Shown here: piece after piece, positions 24,701 to 36,235 of the stretch
Position numbering within the stretch: the first letter of the stretch is position 1
How the letters are laid out: every line of letters starts with the position of its first letter
NCBI GenBank assembly: GCA_037074765.1
Contig: JBAMDO010000181.1
Location: forward strand, 124,001 to 188,000
Reading direction: 5' to 3'
Length of the DNA stretch: 64,000 nucleotides
Source: Mansonella perstans
Taxonomy: Eukaryota > Nematoda > Chromadorea > Rhabditida > Onchocercidae
Notes under the pieces: model-generated
What the model saw: the letters and a program-made list of their open reading frames with translations, nothing else
The model's database searches: none
Told to the model about the DNA's origin: nothing
Program-made: the position numbers and the translations under genes

Positions 24701-27322
24701 TCTGTTTTGTTGTAACACTATCAGCTTTAGGTTTAAGTATTATTACTATTTTTGTATATTCTAGTGTTTCTATATTTTAGCCACAGAAAGAGTTTTCACT
24801 GTGACTGCTTTTGCAGTTGCTATTTTTAAACAGCATTCGATTTTCTTTTCAAAGAAACCTGGTTACAGTATGTATAGAAACGAATATCAGTGTTGACCGT
24901 TGGATATCTCGTCTTGGTTCTTGTGGCTGGCTGCAGTTTATATCTGACATGTTAACCTGTGCAGCAACAGTGGCCCAATGTGTCCATTGTGAAGACGGTG
25001 CAGGTCTGTCATCCGTATTTTTTATTTCTTTACAACTTCTGCAAGAAGTATTTCGTTACAAGAAATTAATAAAATAAAAAAAAAGTTTAACTTAGTGATT
25101 GATCTGTGGTAGTTTGCTGAATAGAAAGGCTGAAGCTATTTTTTCTTTTTTTTAAAGCTACTTTGGTTTATTTGTAAGGAAGATACAAACTTGAACATCA
25201 CGCTGTTGAAAATCAGATTGGATTTTCTATTAAAAATGTACCTTCTTTTTATATTATGATGTTAGTTTAAGTTTAATTAATGCGTCAAAAGTTTGATTGA
25301 AGTTCATTTTCAAACTAACGTTTTTGAGCCTTATGCTTTGCGATAACCATATACATGTTCTTCCACAATTTAAATCGAAACATTATTCTTCCACTACTTG
25401 TGAGTTGACAAATAAACTTCTGTAATCGCTTCCACTTCCATTTTGCCGAAGATTACAAGATTCTTATCATAATGTATTTTTTGGCTTTTAAGCTTTATGA
25501 AGGGTTTGCGGAATAATCCCGGTAGTCAGTGTTCTGGGACTGTTTTCCACTCTTTATTTTCCCTTGCTCCAACTTTCGATCAGTCGATCACTTATCTGTG
25601 AAACGCCTGACTGCAATAAACTTTTGGAAGGGCTGTTTTTTTTTTATGCTATTGCTTTTTTAATTTGTTAAGAAAAGCCCCTATGGGTTTTTGCTTAAAT
25701 TCAGTGTTCATGCACTTTGGTAAGAAAGTCTCTCTGATTAAAGAATATGTTATTCACAACTTAGGTAATCAAAAGAGTTCGAACCGTTATTTTCGGTTTT
25801 GGGACGAGTGGAAGGTTTGATTGTTTTCTGTTAAACATACTGTTAGGCTTAGGCTTAAATTCTGTCAGTAACTCTGAGCTTGATAAGAACATAAACTGGT
25901 TTACTAGTAGTGCGCTTTATGTAGCTGTTGTCTTAGAAACTTGAGTTTTTTAATGAATGTGCTCAAAGCAAACTGTTTCCAGAAGTTCCGGTAGTAGTGC
26001 ATGGTGCTGAAGGAACCGATTCAACACTTCTGGTGACATCACTAGCACAACTTCTGCTAGATTCTGATTCTCGCACTATTCGAGGGTGAATTAAATTGTC
26101 TCTTGATTGTTATTTCGGCAGTCGTTTTAGTTTGTTAATTTATTTACATAAAGTTTCGTTTTCAGTTTCGAATCTTTGATTGAACGAGAATGGATATGTG
26201 CTGGGCATCCTTTTTCCTATCGATGCGCCCACTCAGCCTTTGCTACCGGTGGTATTACAGGACCATATGAATCTCCTATGTTTCTTTGTTTCTTGGATTG
26301 TGTTTGGCAGGTTAAGTGGCTCAGAAATTATTGTAATTAACAGTTATTATATAAACAAATTCCAAATTTCTAGTGATTAATTTTGATTATGCATTATTTA
26401 AAGGTATACCAACAATTCCCGTGTTCGTTTGAATTTACTGAAGAGTTCCTCATATTTTTATTCGAACATGCTTATGCTTCCGAGTTTGGATCTTTTCTCG
26501 GTAATTTTCAAATTGTATTTTATGCAAATGGTAAAATGAGTTAGGTAATATTGAACTCCTACTTTCATTTATTGTGAAATACACGAGCAAGTAAAACCTC
26601 ATTCACAGTGGCAGTAATTTTGCAGTATTTACTTCAGTGAAAAAATTTAATGAGGAAATATGCAAATATGTTATATGTATACGTTTTAAAATGAGCCGAT
26701 TCTTCCGGGCTATTGGATTTCTTCGTTTTGCTCCATTTCTTATACTGTTGCTAATTTTAATGAACTGTCTAGTTCAGTTTATGTTTTTTATAGGCAACAG
26801 TGAGAAAGAAAAGGCACGATTTGAAGTAAAAAAGCGAACAGTGTCACTTTGGTCTTATGTCAATAACCCAGAAATATTGTGTACTTACGTGAACGCTTTG
26901 TATGAACCTAATCCAGCTGTGTTGTGGCCCTGCGTTGCTCCACAAAGCATCGTAAGCCTTGTTATATTTGTCTGATGTGCTCTATAGTAATTTAAGTCAT
27001 TTTCGGACTTTCAGACGTTTTGGGAGCGTTTGTACTTGCGATGGATTCGCGACTGGAAGCAAATGGACGATATAAAGCAGACAGTGATGCAATGGAAAGC
27101 ACGGGAAAAGGAACTGCAATCAAAAGTGCTGATACTGCGCAGGTTTTGTTCAGTATTCTTTTCCTTTCTTTTTTTTTCCCGGTGTAGCACCTTTTGGGAT
27201 GCTTACGTTTAAAATTTCTTCAAACCTTTTCAACTCACACTGACAATTTCTGTAATGAAGTTATTTGCAGACAGCTTATGGAATTGTCAAAAGACATTCA
27301 ACTCACTAGCGCAGTCCGCTGA
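21727..27322 (+). CDS. mtm-9: Myotubularin-related protein 9 (catalytically dead MTMR)
   Basis: 13 exons: 21727-21900, 22239-22413, 23045-23199, 23609-23737, 23846-24002, 24425-24529, 24869-25003, 25983-26085, 26166-26310, 26404-26500, 26794-26951, 27015-27142, 27271-27322. They sum to 570 codons plus stop. The N-terminal PH-GRAM domain starts PRVDNVFLRKGP, GHHMIFS, ELWLLHR. The myotubularin domain shows FRDGGRFPILSFYH, RCGQPLVGPTNRRCKEDE, DRWISRLGSCGWLQ and FESLIEREWICAGHPF. At the P-loop the sequence is VHGAEGTDST (about residues 348-357), so the catalytic Cys of HCX5R is replaced, exactly as in MTMR9. The family member binds and activates active myotubularins that hydrolyse PI3P and PI(3,5)P2. 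The C-terminal KEKELQSKVLILRRQL segment suits a dimerising coiled coil. Four bases of leader between a ttccag site and ATG suggest trans-splicing. Intron 2 has a GC donor. Confidence 0.95.
22430..22830. repeat. TTATTG-type low-complexity tract in mtm-9 intron 2
   Basis: About 400 bases of degenerate short units (ttattg, ttatc, tttatt) with almost no purine-rich stretches. It produces hydrophobic open frames on the plus strand that are artefacts of composition. It fills most of the 631-base intron. Confidence 0.7.
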
Positions 27323-28267
27323 TGTATTACTCCTTTTCATATCATTACATCGTTGCGTGAACAGGTGCTTGCAAGGAATATGCATTTATTTTCAATTGGA
27401 GTAAATCTCTTGAAGCAAATGTAAGGCTAATGATGATAGAATAGGTTATGTCTGTTTCATCATTTTTATTACTTCTTTAATCATCGCATTTCGACGAATT
27501 TTGATCTCCTATATCTAAAGATTCTGTTCTTAGGTTTCAGATTTTTGAATGGTCGAACTTCTATATAGCTCCATTACTTCGTTCTATTTAAATACAGACA
27601 CTTATGTTTGGTTGATCCCACCTGAACTTAATAGCTCTCATTTGCTGGTAAAAATTGTAATGCTCCATTCTGTTTTAAACATCTTTTTGATCTCATAACA
27701 TGCTTCTTTCCGCTTATTTTGGGGTCACAAACGGTGAATAGGAACAAAGTACTCGGTTGAAGGTGCGAAATATTGCATCCCACAAGGTGGTTTCGTGGAT
27801 GTTGTTTTGGATAGATGTTTTTGTAAATTTTAACAATCCTATGTAATTCATTTCGTCAAAGGTGGTCTTTTCTCTATGATGCTTTGGTTGCTATTGAATA
27901 TTTATTCCTAACTGTATGTAAATATTACTTTGTAATTCTTACTGTTTTTAAGGCTATTCTACTGGAATGATAGCATCGGTGATATGTCCCTTTTCAGATT
28001 TTGTATTGTTAAATAATTTTTCTTGTGTAATTATAAATGATGTATCTTGTACACAATGATCACTGTAGCTTTAGCGAACGTGAAATAATAACTATGGATT
28101 CATTACATGAACAACAGCAAATCCTTACTTCAAAGGTGAATAGAACGGAGACAATTTACTCTAATCCAACTTCTGAAAAAGCATTCGTAAGGGAATACTC
28201 CGTTGCGTGCGTTAACACTGATATTTGAACCATTTGAAACACTGATATTAGGAGTCACAAACAGAAT
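27323..28267. other. Spacer between convergent mtm-9 and the LRRNT-like gene
   Basis: The two genes end facing each other. No exon-quality frame is visible; short frames such as 28037-28228 lack splice context and recognisable features. The 3' UTRs of both genes presumably share this stretch. Confidence 0.55.
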
Positions 28268-30070
28268 TCATTTCGCGTGCAGCTCATCAATTTTTTTCGC
28301 AATATTCATGAAGAAGTCCTTTACATCCGTCAGAATCTTTTCCTTCTCAACCTCATCATACTTCGTCTTTAGCATCTAAAAATGTTTTTTTGTACTAATA
28401 TGATACTGACATTAAATCGGTTGTAGTGAACACAGGGGGTAGTCTTCGTTTTTCATATCTCCTTCCAGCGCTAAGTGAGCTGAAATCCAGGTTGGTTGTA
28501 ATTGCATTACACTCTTTAACCACTGCAGCAACTACAAAATTTTTACCTTCCATAATTTCATCAGATAGTTGTGTAAAGTTCTGTAGTGTTTATGCACCTC
28601 ACACTGGAAGCCGCATGTCTGAAATCAAGTGTTTTTGATCGTAGATCATATGCAAAAAGCTCGGGAGCTCGCAGTTATATTTCCTTCCAAAACAGGCATA
28701 TTTAATAGTGAAATAAAGTTGATGAAAAAAAGGAAGCCTGTATTGCCCAGTCTGTTAATTGCAATTGTACTGTCTAAACGAAGCAACTGAAATAGTGGTG
28801 TCACAAGGTGCTTTCTTGTCATTTATAAAAAGAAATAAAACTTGCTTCAGACGACTCAATATCCGGTTGTTTTTGTCCCGTCGTTATCATCGGTTCGGTC
28901 CCGTTACAGTTACTATATATCTGCAAAGCCAACAAAATAGTTATTTCTGACGTTGTAAAGCTTTAAGGTAAATTCGAGAAAAAAAAAACTTGTCAAGTGC
29001 ATAGCTATTTCACGCATGCAATAGATAGTGTTGCACTGCAATGAATATTAGTTGAAATAGAGGTTCGTTATAATTTACCTTAATTTTCTTGTATCCTTTC
29101 AGCGATTCGCAGTCAAACTGAGCATTACCTTCAATGTCAATAGCCTAAATTCATTTTGAATGCAATTTTTTCTTATCGAAATTAAAAAACAACATTCAAT
29201 TAATTGCTGACAATGATTTATGGTTACCATTAGATCCGGAAATGCTCCCAAAATGGATTTCTCGTCAGGAAGCTTCTTGATTGCATTATTTGTCAATCCT
29301 ATCACAATAAAACCTCGCAAACGAACACTTGGTAGCTCAAGCTGAAATTATCAAATTATATCTTCTATAATGCATTTGATAATGATTTATTATGCAAAGT
29401 ACAATTGAAGTAAAACTTTTAAATTGCAAAGTACAATTGAAGTAAAACTTTTAAGTATCCAAAATTTACATACTAAAAAGCATTACTAAATGAAAACTTA
29501 CTGTAACTCGATCGCCATTATGACAATAGATTACTTCATCGTCTGTATCACACTGGCAATCATCCAAACAACGGAACACATATCCTTAATTAAAAGTGAA
29601 CAAAAAAAAAAAAAAAAAAAAAAACTTGACGAACATTTTGTTAAATAAACAAGTAAAAATCAGTAAAATTTCATGTGATTATTGTTAAGTACAAGAGAGT
29701 AGACCTGTTTAGTTGTTCGCATCCATTAATGCTCATTATGGATTGTATGATATCATTCATTTTTACATGTACATATTTTTGCCCAATTCAATCATGTTTT
29801 TCTTTCCCAACAAAACATGCAGCATAATCAAAGTACAATAATTTCTTTGTTGAAACCGTCAGCGAGTCGTATCGGACAAAAAGGGCATGGGCGGAACAAA
29901 AAATTTCAACAGAACTGCACTGACTGCTCTTTGTGTATTGATAGAAATGAGATGATGATAGAACGACAGCTTAGTTTCAAATGTTCAATGTGAAATTTCT
30001 AGAACTTACCATAAATTGTAGATGAAATAATTGAAAAATAAAGTATCGTAAGAAGACCAAAATTGACCAT
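28268..30070 (-). CDS. Small secreted LRRNT-like protein, nematode-type family
   Basis: Five exons: 30010-30070, 29502-29584, 29228-29341, 29079-29144, 28268-28375. They join in phase to 143 aa. The ATG directly follows a ttcag site, as expected for a trans-spliced message. Residues 1-20 form a signal peptide (MVNFGLLTILYFSIISS). Next comes CLDDCQCDTDDEVIYC, a four-Cys cluster resembling the LRR N-terminal cap, then LELPSVRLRGF-IVIGLTNNAIKKLP, which reads like one or two leucine-rich repeat strands, then DIEGNAQFDC and a charged helical tail rich in Lys and Glu. I know of no function. It could be a secreted single-LRR-cap protein restricted to nematodes; this is inference from composition and motif spacing. 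Confidence 0.75.
29393..29454. repeat. 30-bp perfect tandem repeat in intron 2 of the LRRNT-like gene
   Basis: The unit beginning tgcaaagtacaattgaag and ending taaaacttttaa occurs at 29393-29422 and 29425-29454 without mismatch, period 32. It lies in the intron between exons 29228-29341 and 29502-29584. Confidence 0.75.
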
Positions 30071-30512
30071 CTGAAATAATAAATTTGAATGAAAGACAAT
30101 AATTGGCAGAATAAAATGGCAAATTATCAACGACTTAAGTACAATTGGATCGCATTGTTGTAAATTTCATTAGTTGAATTTAATCTATTACTACTTAATG
30201 ATCATTTCGATTAATTCATTTTGATAAAATTCAAAAATCAAGAAAAATTAGTGAAAAATTGAAAGTTTCTAGAAGCTAAGCAATGTATGACTAAGAGGTT
30301 AACAGCTGCATTCGTTTGCTGAACTCCGTTTCATTGAGTCGTTTGATCAATATATTGTAATTTAAGTGATCTATGAATCAAAGATCAGCTCCCACTTAAC
30401 TGCATTTCTCATTGCAACCTACATAAAGAAGTGTTCACAAAAGGGCGATGATGTTCATTATTCCATTCTTATCTTATCCAATAAGTTTTCTAACTCTTAT
30501 TGGATAAATTAA

Positions 30513-30550
<38 letters not shown>

Positions 30551-32809
30551 AAAAAAAAATGAACAAACTGAATAAGCAATAAAGTTTGAAATTTACTTCT
30601 AAAAACACCAAAGTACATTAGAGTCATTTATTATTACAATCGATCTATTGTTATTCTCACAAATTTGGTACCGAACAGCGAGCAATATGAAAACCTTCTT
30701 CTTTTCCAACCACTTCAACATTTTTCTGTAGTTTTACAAAATAAAATGTTATAATTTAATTAATTGAATAGTAGAGTTTATGTGCTACCTATTTTACATT
30801 TAAACTGGGTAAAATTAGAGGAAAAATAATTGAAAATCCAACTAATAAATATCGGCAACACTACAACAATGAAGTAATTCCTGTAGAAGTTAGCTTGATT
30901 CATCAAAATAGCATGCAAACATGTTGATAATATACGTTTCAATTGTTTCCTGGGAGTGAAGGACAGCAAGAAAAGCAGAAAGAAGCGGAATACAGTTCTT
31001 TTTTTTTTTTTTTTTTTTTTTTGCAATAGTGGGAAGGTCAACAACGTCAAGGCATATGACCTTTGCAAGTAAGTGATAGTTTGCTTTACTGGCGATTAAC
31101 AACGTAATATATATGAAAATGTATGTATGTATGGACATTGCAATGATTTATATCCTTATTGATGCTAATGATGATTGTAGCGAGTGGTGAGGTAATTACT
31201 ATACTGCAAGATACTTTCGGTACGACCAAAATCAATCCTACCTGCTTATTTCATCTATTCGTAATGACCTAAGTATAACTTTTTGACATTGATTCATATA
31301 TATTCATTGCTCATGAAATTAAAACTAATCTATTGCCTTGTATACTGCATTAAGCTAAGTGATGAAAACTTACACCAAACAATCTTTATGCGTTTTTTTT
31401 CTTTGTTTTTTTTTTTGCTCTTTAATTGAAAGCGATTGTCATTTTTGAAAAAAATTGTTGTCTAAAGAATTTCTGGTAAGAGATGCTTCCGATTTTGGTT
31501 GTATATTGTTCAAGAAGAAAAAATGCTTAAACAGTTAAAACGGACTGTTGAAAAATGAATGTTGAGAATTAAGCGTTGTGGTATGCTTCCTATTCTCTAT
31601 TTCGCTTTTCATTTCTCTACCTCTTACCAAGTTCCTTCCCAATGTTCTGTTCATGATTCCAACAAAAAGGCACCAAAATGAACCATTTCCCATACAGTAC
31701 GCTGTACGTTCCCACACCTCTTATGCCTATCGAAAAAACTTATCCCGATTGTTCAAAAGATTATTCGTAAGTGATACTACTTACTATTACTATTAACCAA
31801 ATTTTCCCGCTAATTTTTCTAGCAATCAATTAATTGTTGCTTAGATTCTGTTATTTTTTTTTTTTTTTTTTTTTCTCTTTTTTTTTTTTGTGAATTTCTT
31901 GTCTGCAAAAGTATCACGTTTCAATACATGTACTGTGAGGCACAATAATCCAAAAGTGATTCATAGTAGGGTAATTTGTAAGAGAAAACAGAAATCTACT
32001 GAAAAGATTGGATATTTGTGTTTTGTGACATAAAAAGATTAAATTGGATTTTAATCAAATGTTACTGTAATCTAGTTATGTCATCAACCAAGTCTTAGTT
32101 TTAATCTAAACAATAGTAAAAAGACCTTAAAAAAGAACTTTTTTAAAGTCTCTAAGGAGTGAACTGTTGTATATATCCCTAGATATCATAAGAATTCGTT
32201 GCTTTGAGATAATTGAGCCATCTATTGGTTAAAAAAAATCAACTAAGATCTTTTACTACAAATATCAAATTTCAAATATAAAATGTTGATAATTGTCAAA
32301 TCACATTAAAAATCATCACGACTGTTATCAATATCTGTCAAATGTTCCTTTTCTTGGCAGACTTTAAAGCCATAATGTCTAAAATTAATTTGATACCATA
32401 ATATCGCTAATAAATTTTTGTTCCTTTTTTCAAACCTAATATTCTTTGTGTTTCTCTTATTGTTTTTTACTGTTATCGAATGTAAAATCAACACAGCTAT
32501 TGTCCATTCACACAATCATTTGCCATTATTTCATAGCAGTTTTTATTCCTTAGACATTTATTATGGTGAAGGTAAGTTAGTGAGCGATTAGGATTCCTAC
32601 TCTCTATTTCGTACGCCGTAATTCATAAATCTGAATTTACTAAATTTTCGCTCAGCTTCCTCTCTCTTTTTCTTTAAGGAATGCCAGATAAGGAAGTGTA
32701 GAGTTTTTGAAGCGAAAACGCAACCATCTGTACCATCAGATTGCATTTCGTTTTCTTTATGTTCTACGTTATATACATTTTAGGTCATTTATTTCCGAAA
32801 ATCATATCT
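30071..32809. other. Divergent spacer between the LRRNT-like and K2P genes
   Basis: 2.7 kb with no recognisable exon. It holds a hairpin followed by a long A tract (30474-30559), a T tract near 31001-31022, a pair of T tracts at about 31853-31889, and candidate splice-like sites only close to the K2P start (tttag at about 32782). Short frames at 30778-31138 are poly-Lys readings of the T tract. Confidence 0.55.
30474..30559. repeat. Perfect 12-bp hairpin followed by a long A tract
   Basis: The arm ttatccaataag (30474-30485) is exactly matched by cttattggataa (30496-30507) around a 10-base loop. Ten bases later an A tract of about 40 bases begins, interrupted once by g. The order stem-loop then poly-A resembles the 3' end of a retroposed transcript, but no source gene is recognised. 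Confidence 0.6.
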
Positions 32810-35800
32810 ATGGGGTGGAAGTTGCCTTCGCCAGGTAGTGAACAGGAAGACGAAGGACTGAAGGTTATTATTATGTGATGAATAAAGTTGGTAGCGGCTC
32901 ATTTTTAGATACAAATTCTATTTTGCTGAATCACAAATACAAATTACAGGTGCTGCAGCAATTTTGCAGAAAAAAATACAGACTCTTTCTTACAAACGCT
33001 TTAAAAAGCCGGAAAACCCACAAGACAGAATCCGTAATACCAGGAACTCGAAGTATGGAATCTATTGGATTGAACACAAATAATATTACCGCGGTAATAT
33101 TGCTTAATGTGCAAGGAGTGTAATAAGTGTTCAGAAGATGTGTGATTTAACGTTTTAGATTTTAGGATTCTATAGATCATGGTGAATACAGGATTTATAA
33201 CGAAGGAACTAGCCAGCCAAATGTTTATTCTGTCATCGAAGAAATTTTAAACAATAACAGCAAGTAAATTGCTTGATTCATCTCAAACATATTTAGAAAA
33301 ATTAAATAATTTTAGGTAGATCCACTATTTAAAAATATTGAGCACTGTTCAAACTTTGTTCAACGCTAACATTTACTTGGCATAATATTTATTTTAATGA
33401 CTTTATTCGTAGTCATGAAAGAACCCTATGATTAAATAAATTACATGTTTCTGTATATGCACAGATGAAGAAGGTATACTCTTGACATGTAGAACAATAG
33501 TGCAGTGACCTTAATTTTAAAATTGCTCTACGGGAAGTTATTTTTTAACAAAAATTATACAATTCACATGTTCCGCTCATCATCGTTTATAATCAGGCCA
33601 ATTCGCTGCAATCCAATCAAGTTGATGTGGTACAAACTTGAATTCAAGTTCGGTCGTTGGATAAAATGTGTATTATTGTTGTCAATGCTAGTTGCATATG
33701 CACTTTTCGGTGGTTTAATTGTTCACCAGTTTGAAGCACCTGCAGAACGTGAGCTCAATGCCCACCTTGACGAAGTAACTAACACTGCTATCAACTGTTA
33801 CTTTTTTGTTGATGTTTATTATCAACTTTCACTTACAGGAAACCTCACAGCGTCACAAAATTTATGCCAAAAAAATATCAGGATTATTTACATCGCCACC
33901 CTGTCAATCTACAACAAAACATAGTAGTGACCAAAATAGTACCGAGGTGAGCTTTATAGAATGCTTAGCAGAGTACTTTCTTCATCATAACTTCTTGAGA
34001 AAATGGAAAAGAGATAGATTAACAAATTAGCCGTATAAAATAAGCTAATAGTCTCGTGTAGTCATGCTGTTTGAATCATTAAGCTTGTGAGGGAGAAATT
34101 TCAGTCAGATCTTAGAAACTTTTATCTTTTGAATAATGGTTGAATTAAAATGTGGAGCATTCAACTGGATACTGTAGATAGCACCACTTTTAAAACAGAT
34201 AACATGTAATAGAAGGCTTGAACTGCTACTAGAGGAGTACGACGAGCAAACGGGAATCTTGGCCTACAAGCACAATCTGTGGGGATGGTCCGATTATTGG
34301 AATGCTGTGTTTTATTGTGGCACTATTTTTACCACCATTGGTTTGTTCTCTCTTTATTTACATATGAAGGCTTTGTCTTCTGAACTTTTTCCGCTAATAA
34401 TACTATATTTTGCACTCTTCTGAAAGTCTCCTGTACCTCAACAAATATTGTTTGTAAACTGTAAGGGACTAAACAAGAAGTGCAATTAATACAGTAGGAT
34501 GCGGATTATAGAAATGAATGCAGGATATGGAAACATATGGTGTCGTACCACCAAGGGTCGGATTTTCACTATTATATATGCTTTACTGGGTGTGCCTTAT
34601 ATGTTGGTGGTACTAAACGAATTTGGAAAATTGATTCTTCAATATGTACGCAGTATTTGGCTTCTTATCAGGAAATGTTTCAAGTGCTTTACACAATTTA
34701 TATTAAGGTAAGCCGATTGAAATTTCAGCACAAATGACTGCTGTATACATCTTTTGCTCACGCTATAATTATTTAAGGTGGAGAACAAGAGAATATCAGG
34801 TTTCTAACAAAGCTCAAATCAAAATGAAAAAAATGCATGAAGCAGTAAAAAGCAGTAATTGTGATAGGAACGAAAATGTTTGTTTCTACTTTATTGTGCA
34901 TTTTTCTCAGCACGTACAAAATTCATATTCCATTGTAAAAACCATCTAAAAAGGACATCCAAAGACAGTAGAAAGTTTTTACTACTTTTCCTGGCTCGAC
35001 TTCCCTAATCAATTTGCCTTAGCTGTTCCTGAATGACTGAAGAATAACACCATTTATGTGACAATTTGCCGCAAAGGAACTGTTTCCTAAAATTATATAT
35101 TGAATAAGGTAAAGCCTAAACTGGTAATGATGATCTGACAAAAATTAGCACCATGATGGGCTGCATCAGTCATCTAATGGAAAAGAGAATTAAACATCGT
35201 GCGGCTTAGTCATATCACCTAATCAAAGATGTAACCATTAAGTGAATTACTGAGTATTGCGAATAAAAAAGTTCAAATCATTGCGGATTAAAAAAGCGAT
35301 CAATTGACTTATTGCAGGATGAGACGAACAATGAGAACGATGCTTATGAAACATTCCCAATTTACGGTGCAATATTAATCATCGTTGTTTACATCGCAAT
35401 TTGCTCATTCATATTTCGTATATGGGAACAATGGGACTATTTCACGGCTTTCTACTTTTTCTTCATCTCTTTAACCACTGTTGGATTAGGGGATGAAATG
35501 CCGGATCACCCACATTTTGCATGCGGTAAGCTTCTGTTTACATTGTGCAAAAATTATCAAAACTATCGGTAACCTTATCTTCACTCATTGCAAATAGTTG
35601 CAACTCGATGAGTATCTAGCATATTTGTTGACCTAAACTCGTCAGCTTTCAGCTCAGGTAAAATATTAAGTATGATGTGAGTAGTTAAAAATTATTGCAT
35701 AAATCAGGAATTTGTTCGTAGTGTTTTTCATATTTTTCATCGTTGGACTGGCGCTAGTATCGATGTGTGTGTCAAGTGTACAGATGGAATTCGAAATGAG

Positions 35801-36235
35801 ATTCATGAAAGCAATCAATCTGATCGATGAATACAGTAGAGAGCGACAACGTCGAGATCAAAAAAGCTTCCTGAAAACTGTCGGTAACTTTTTACTCTGT
35901 TCTCCTTCCAAATAATAAGGAAAGTCACTCTTTCTACTGATATTAGTGATAAAAAGAAATCTTGAAGGCCAAATATCAAGTCAGAGATTTTTCCCACTGA
36001 AACTTTAACATGTTGGCTTAGTTTTATATAAAATGCAAGTTACATTTCAGGAGGCCCAGTAAGATTCATCAACTCAGTCCCTGTGCTGAACCCGCTTGCG
36101 TTTGTACCAACTGTTTCAGATGATCTCACAAAAGAACGGTAACTATCTTGCCATTACTTAGGCTTTCATATGCTGCACTGATTTTGCCCCATTAGCAGGA
36201 ACACCGGAGATGGTAGCATCATCCATTCCAGTTAG
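32810..36235 (+). CDS. Two-pore-domain potassium channel (K2P, TWK family)
   Basis: 12 exons: 32810-32863, 32950-33033, 33166-33263, 33597-33774, 33839-33946, 34199-34340, 34524-34707, 34778-34877, 35318-35525, 35722-35883, 36051-36138, 36199-36235. They sum to 480 codons plus stop. The chain has M1 (CVLLLSMLVAYALFGGLIVHQ, about residues 100-120, ending in FEAPAE), pore 1 with TTIGYGN (about 219-225), M2 (IFTIIYALLGVPYMLVVLNEFG), M3 (YGAILIIVVYIAICSFIF), pore 2 with TTVGLGD (about 369-375), M4 (VFFIFFIVGLALVSMC) and a cytoplasmic tail. Such subunits dimerise into background K+ channels of the plasma membrane. The N-terminal cytoplasmic part of about 100 residues is long and polar. Exons 1-2 are less certain than the rest because they carry no family motif, but phases agree. 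I cannot assign the C. elegans twk orthologue. Confidence 0.93.
33082..33101. repeat. Perfect 20-bp palindrome in a K2P intron
   Basis: aatattaccgcggtaatatt reads the same on both strands, with a ccgcgg core in otherwise AT-rich DNA. It lies in the intron between exons 32950-33033 and 33166-33263. It could be a binding site for a dimeric factor or a chance palindrome. Confidence 0.7.

Noticed and set aside
25765..25785. Sequence resembling a tRNA T-loop (gttcgaac)
   Set aside because: No anticodon arm, D arm or acceptor stem can be paired around it on either strand.
30778..31138. Two minus-strand frames with poly-Lys
   Set aside because: They are created by the T tract at 31001-31022.
35526..35721. 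Apparent frameshift in the K2P channel before M4
   Set aside because: Using the tttgttcgtag acceptor (exon start 35722) instead of the cag at 35707 restores the frame and gives the expected M4 sequence.
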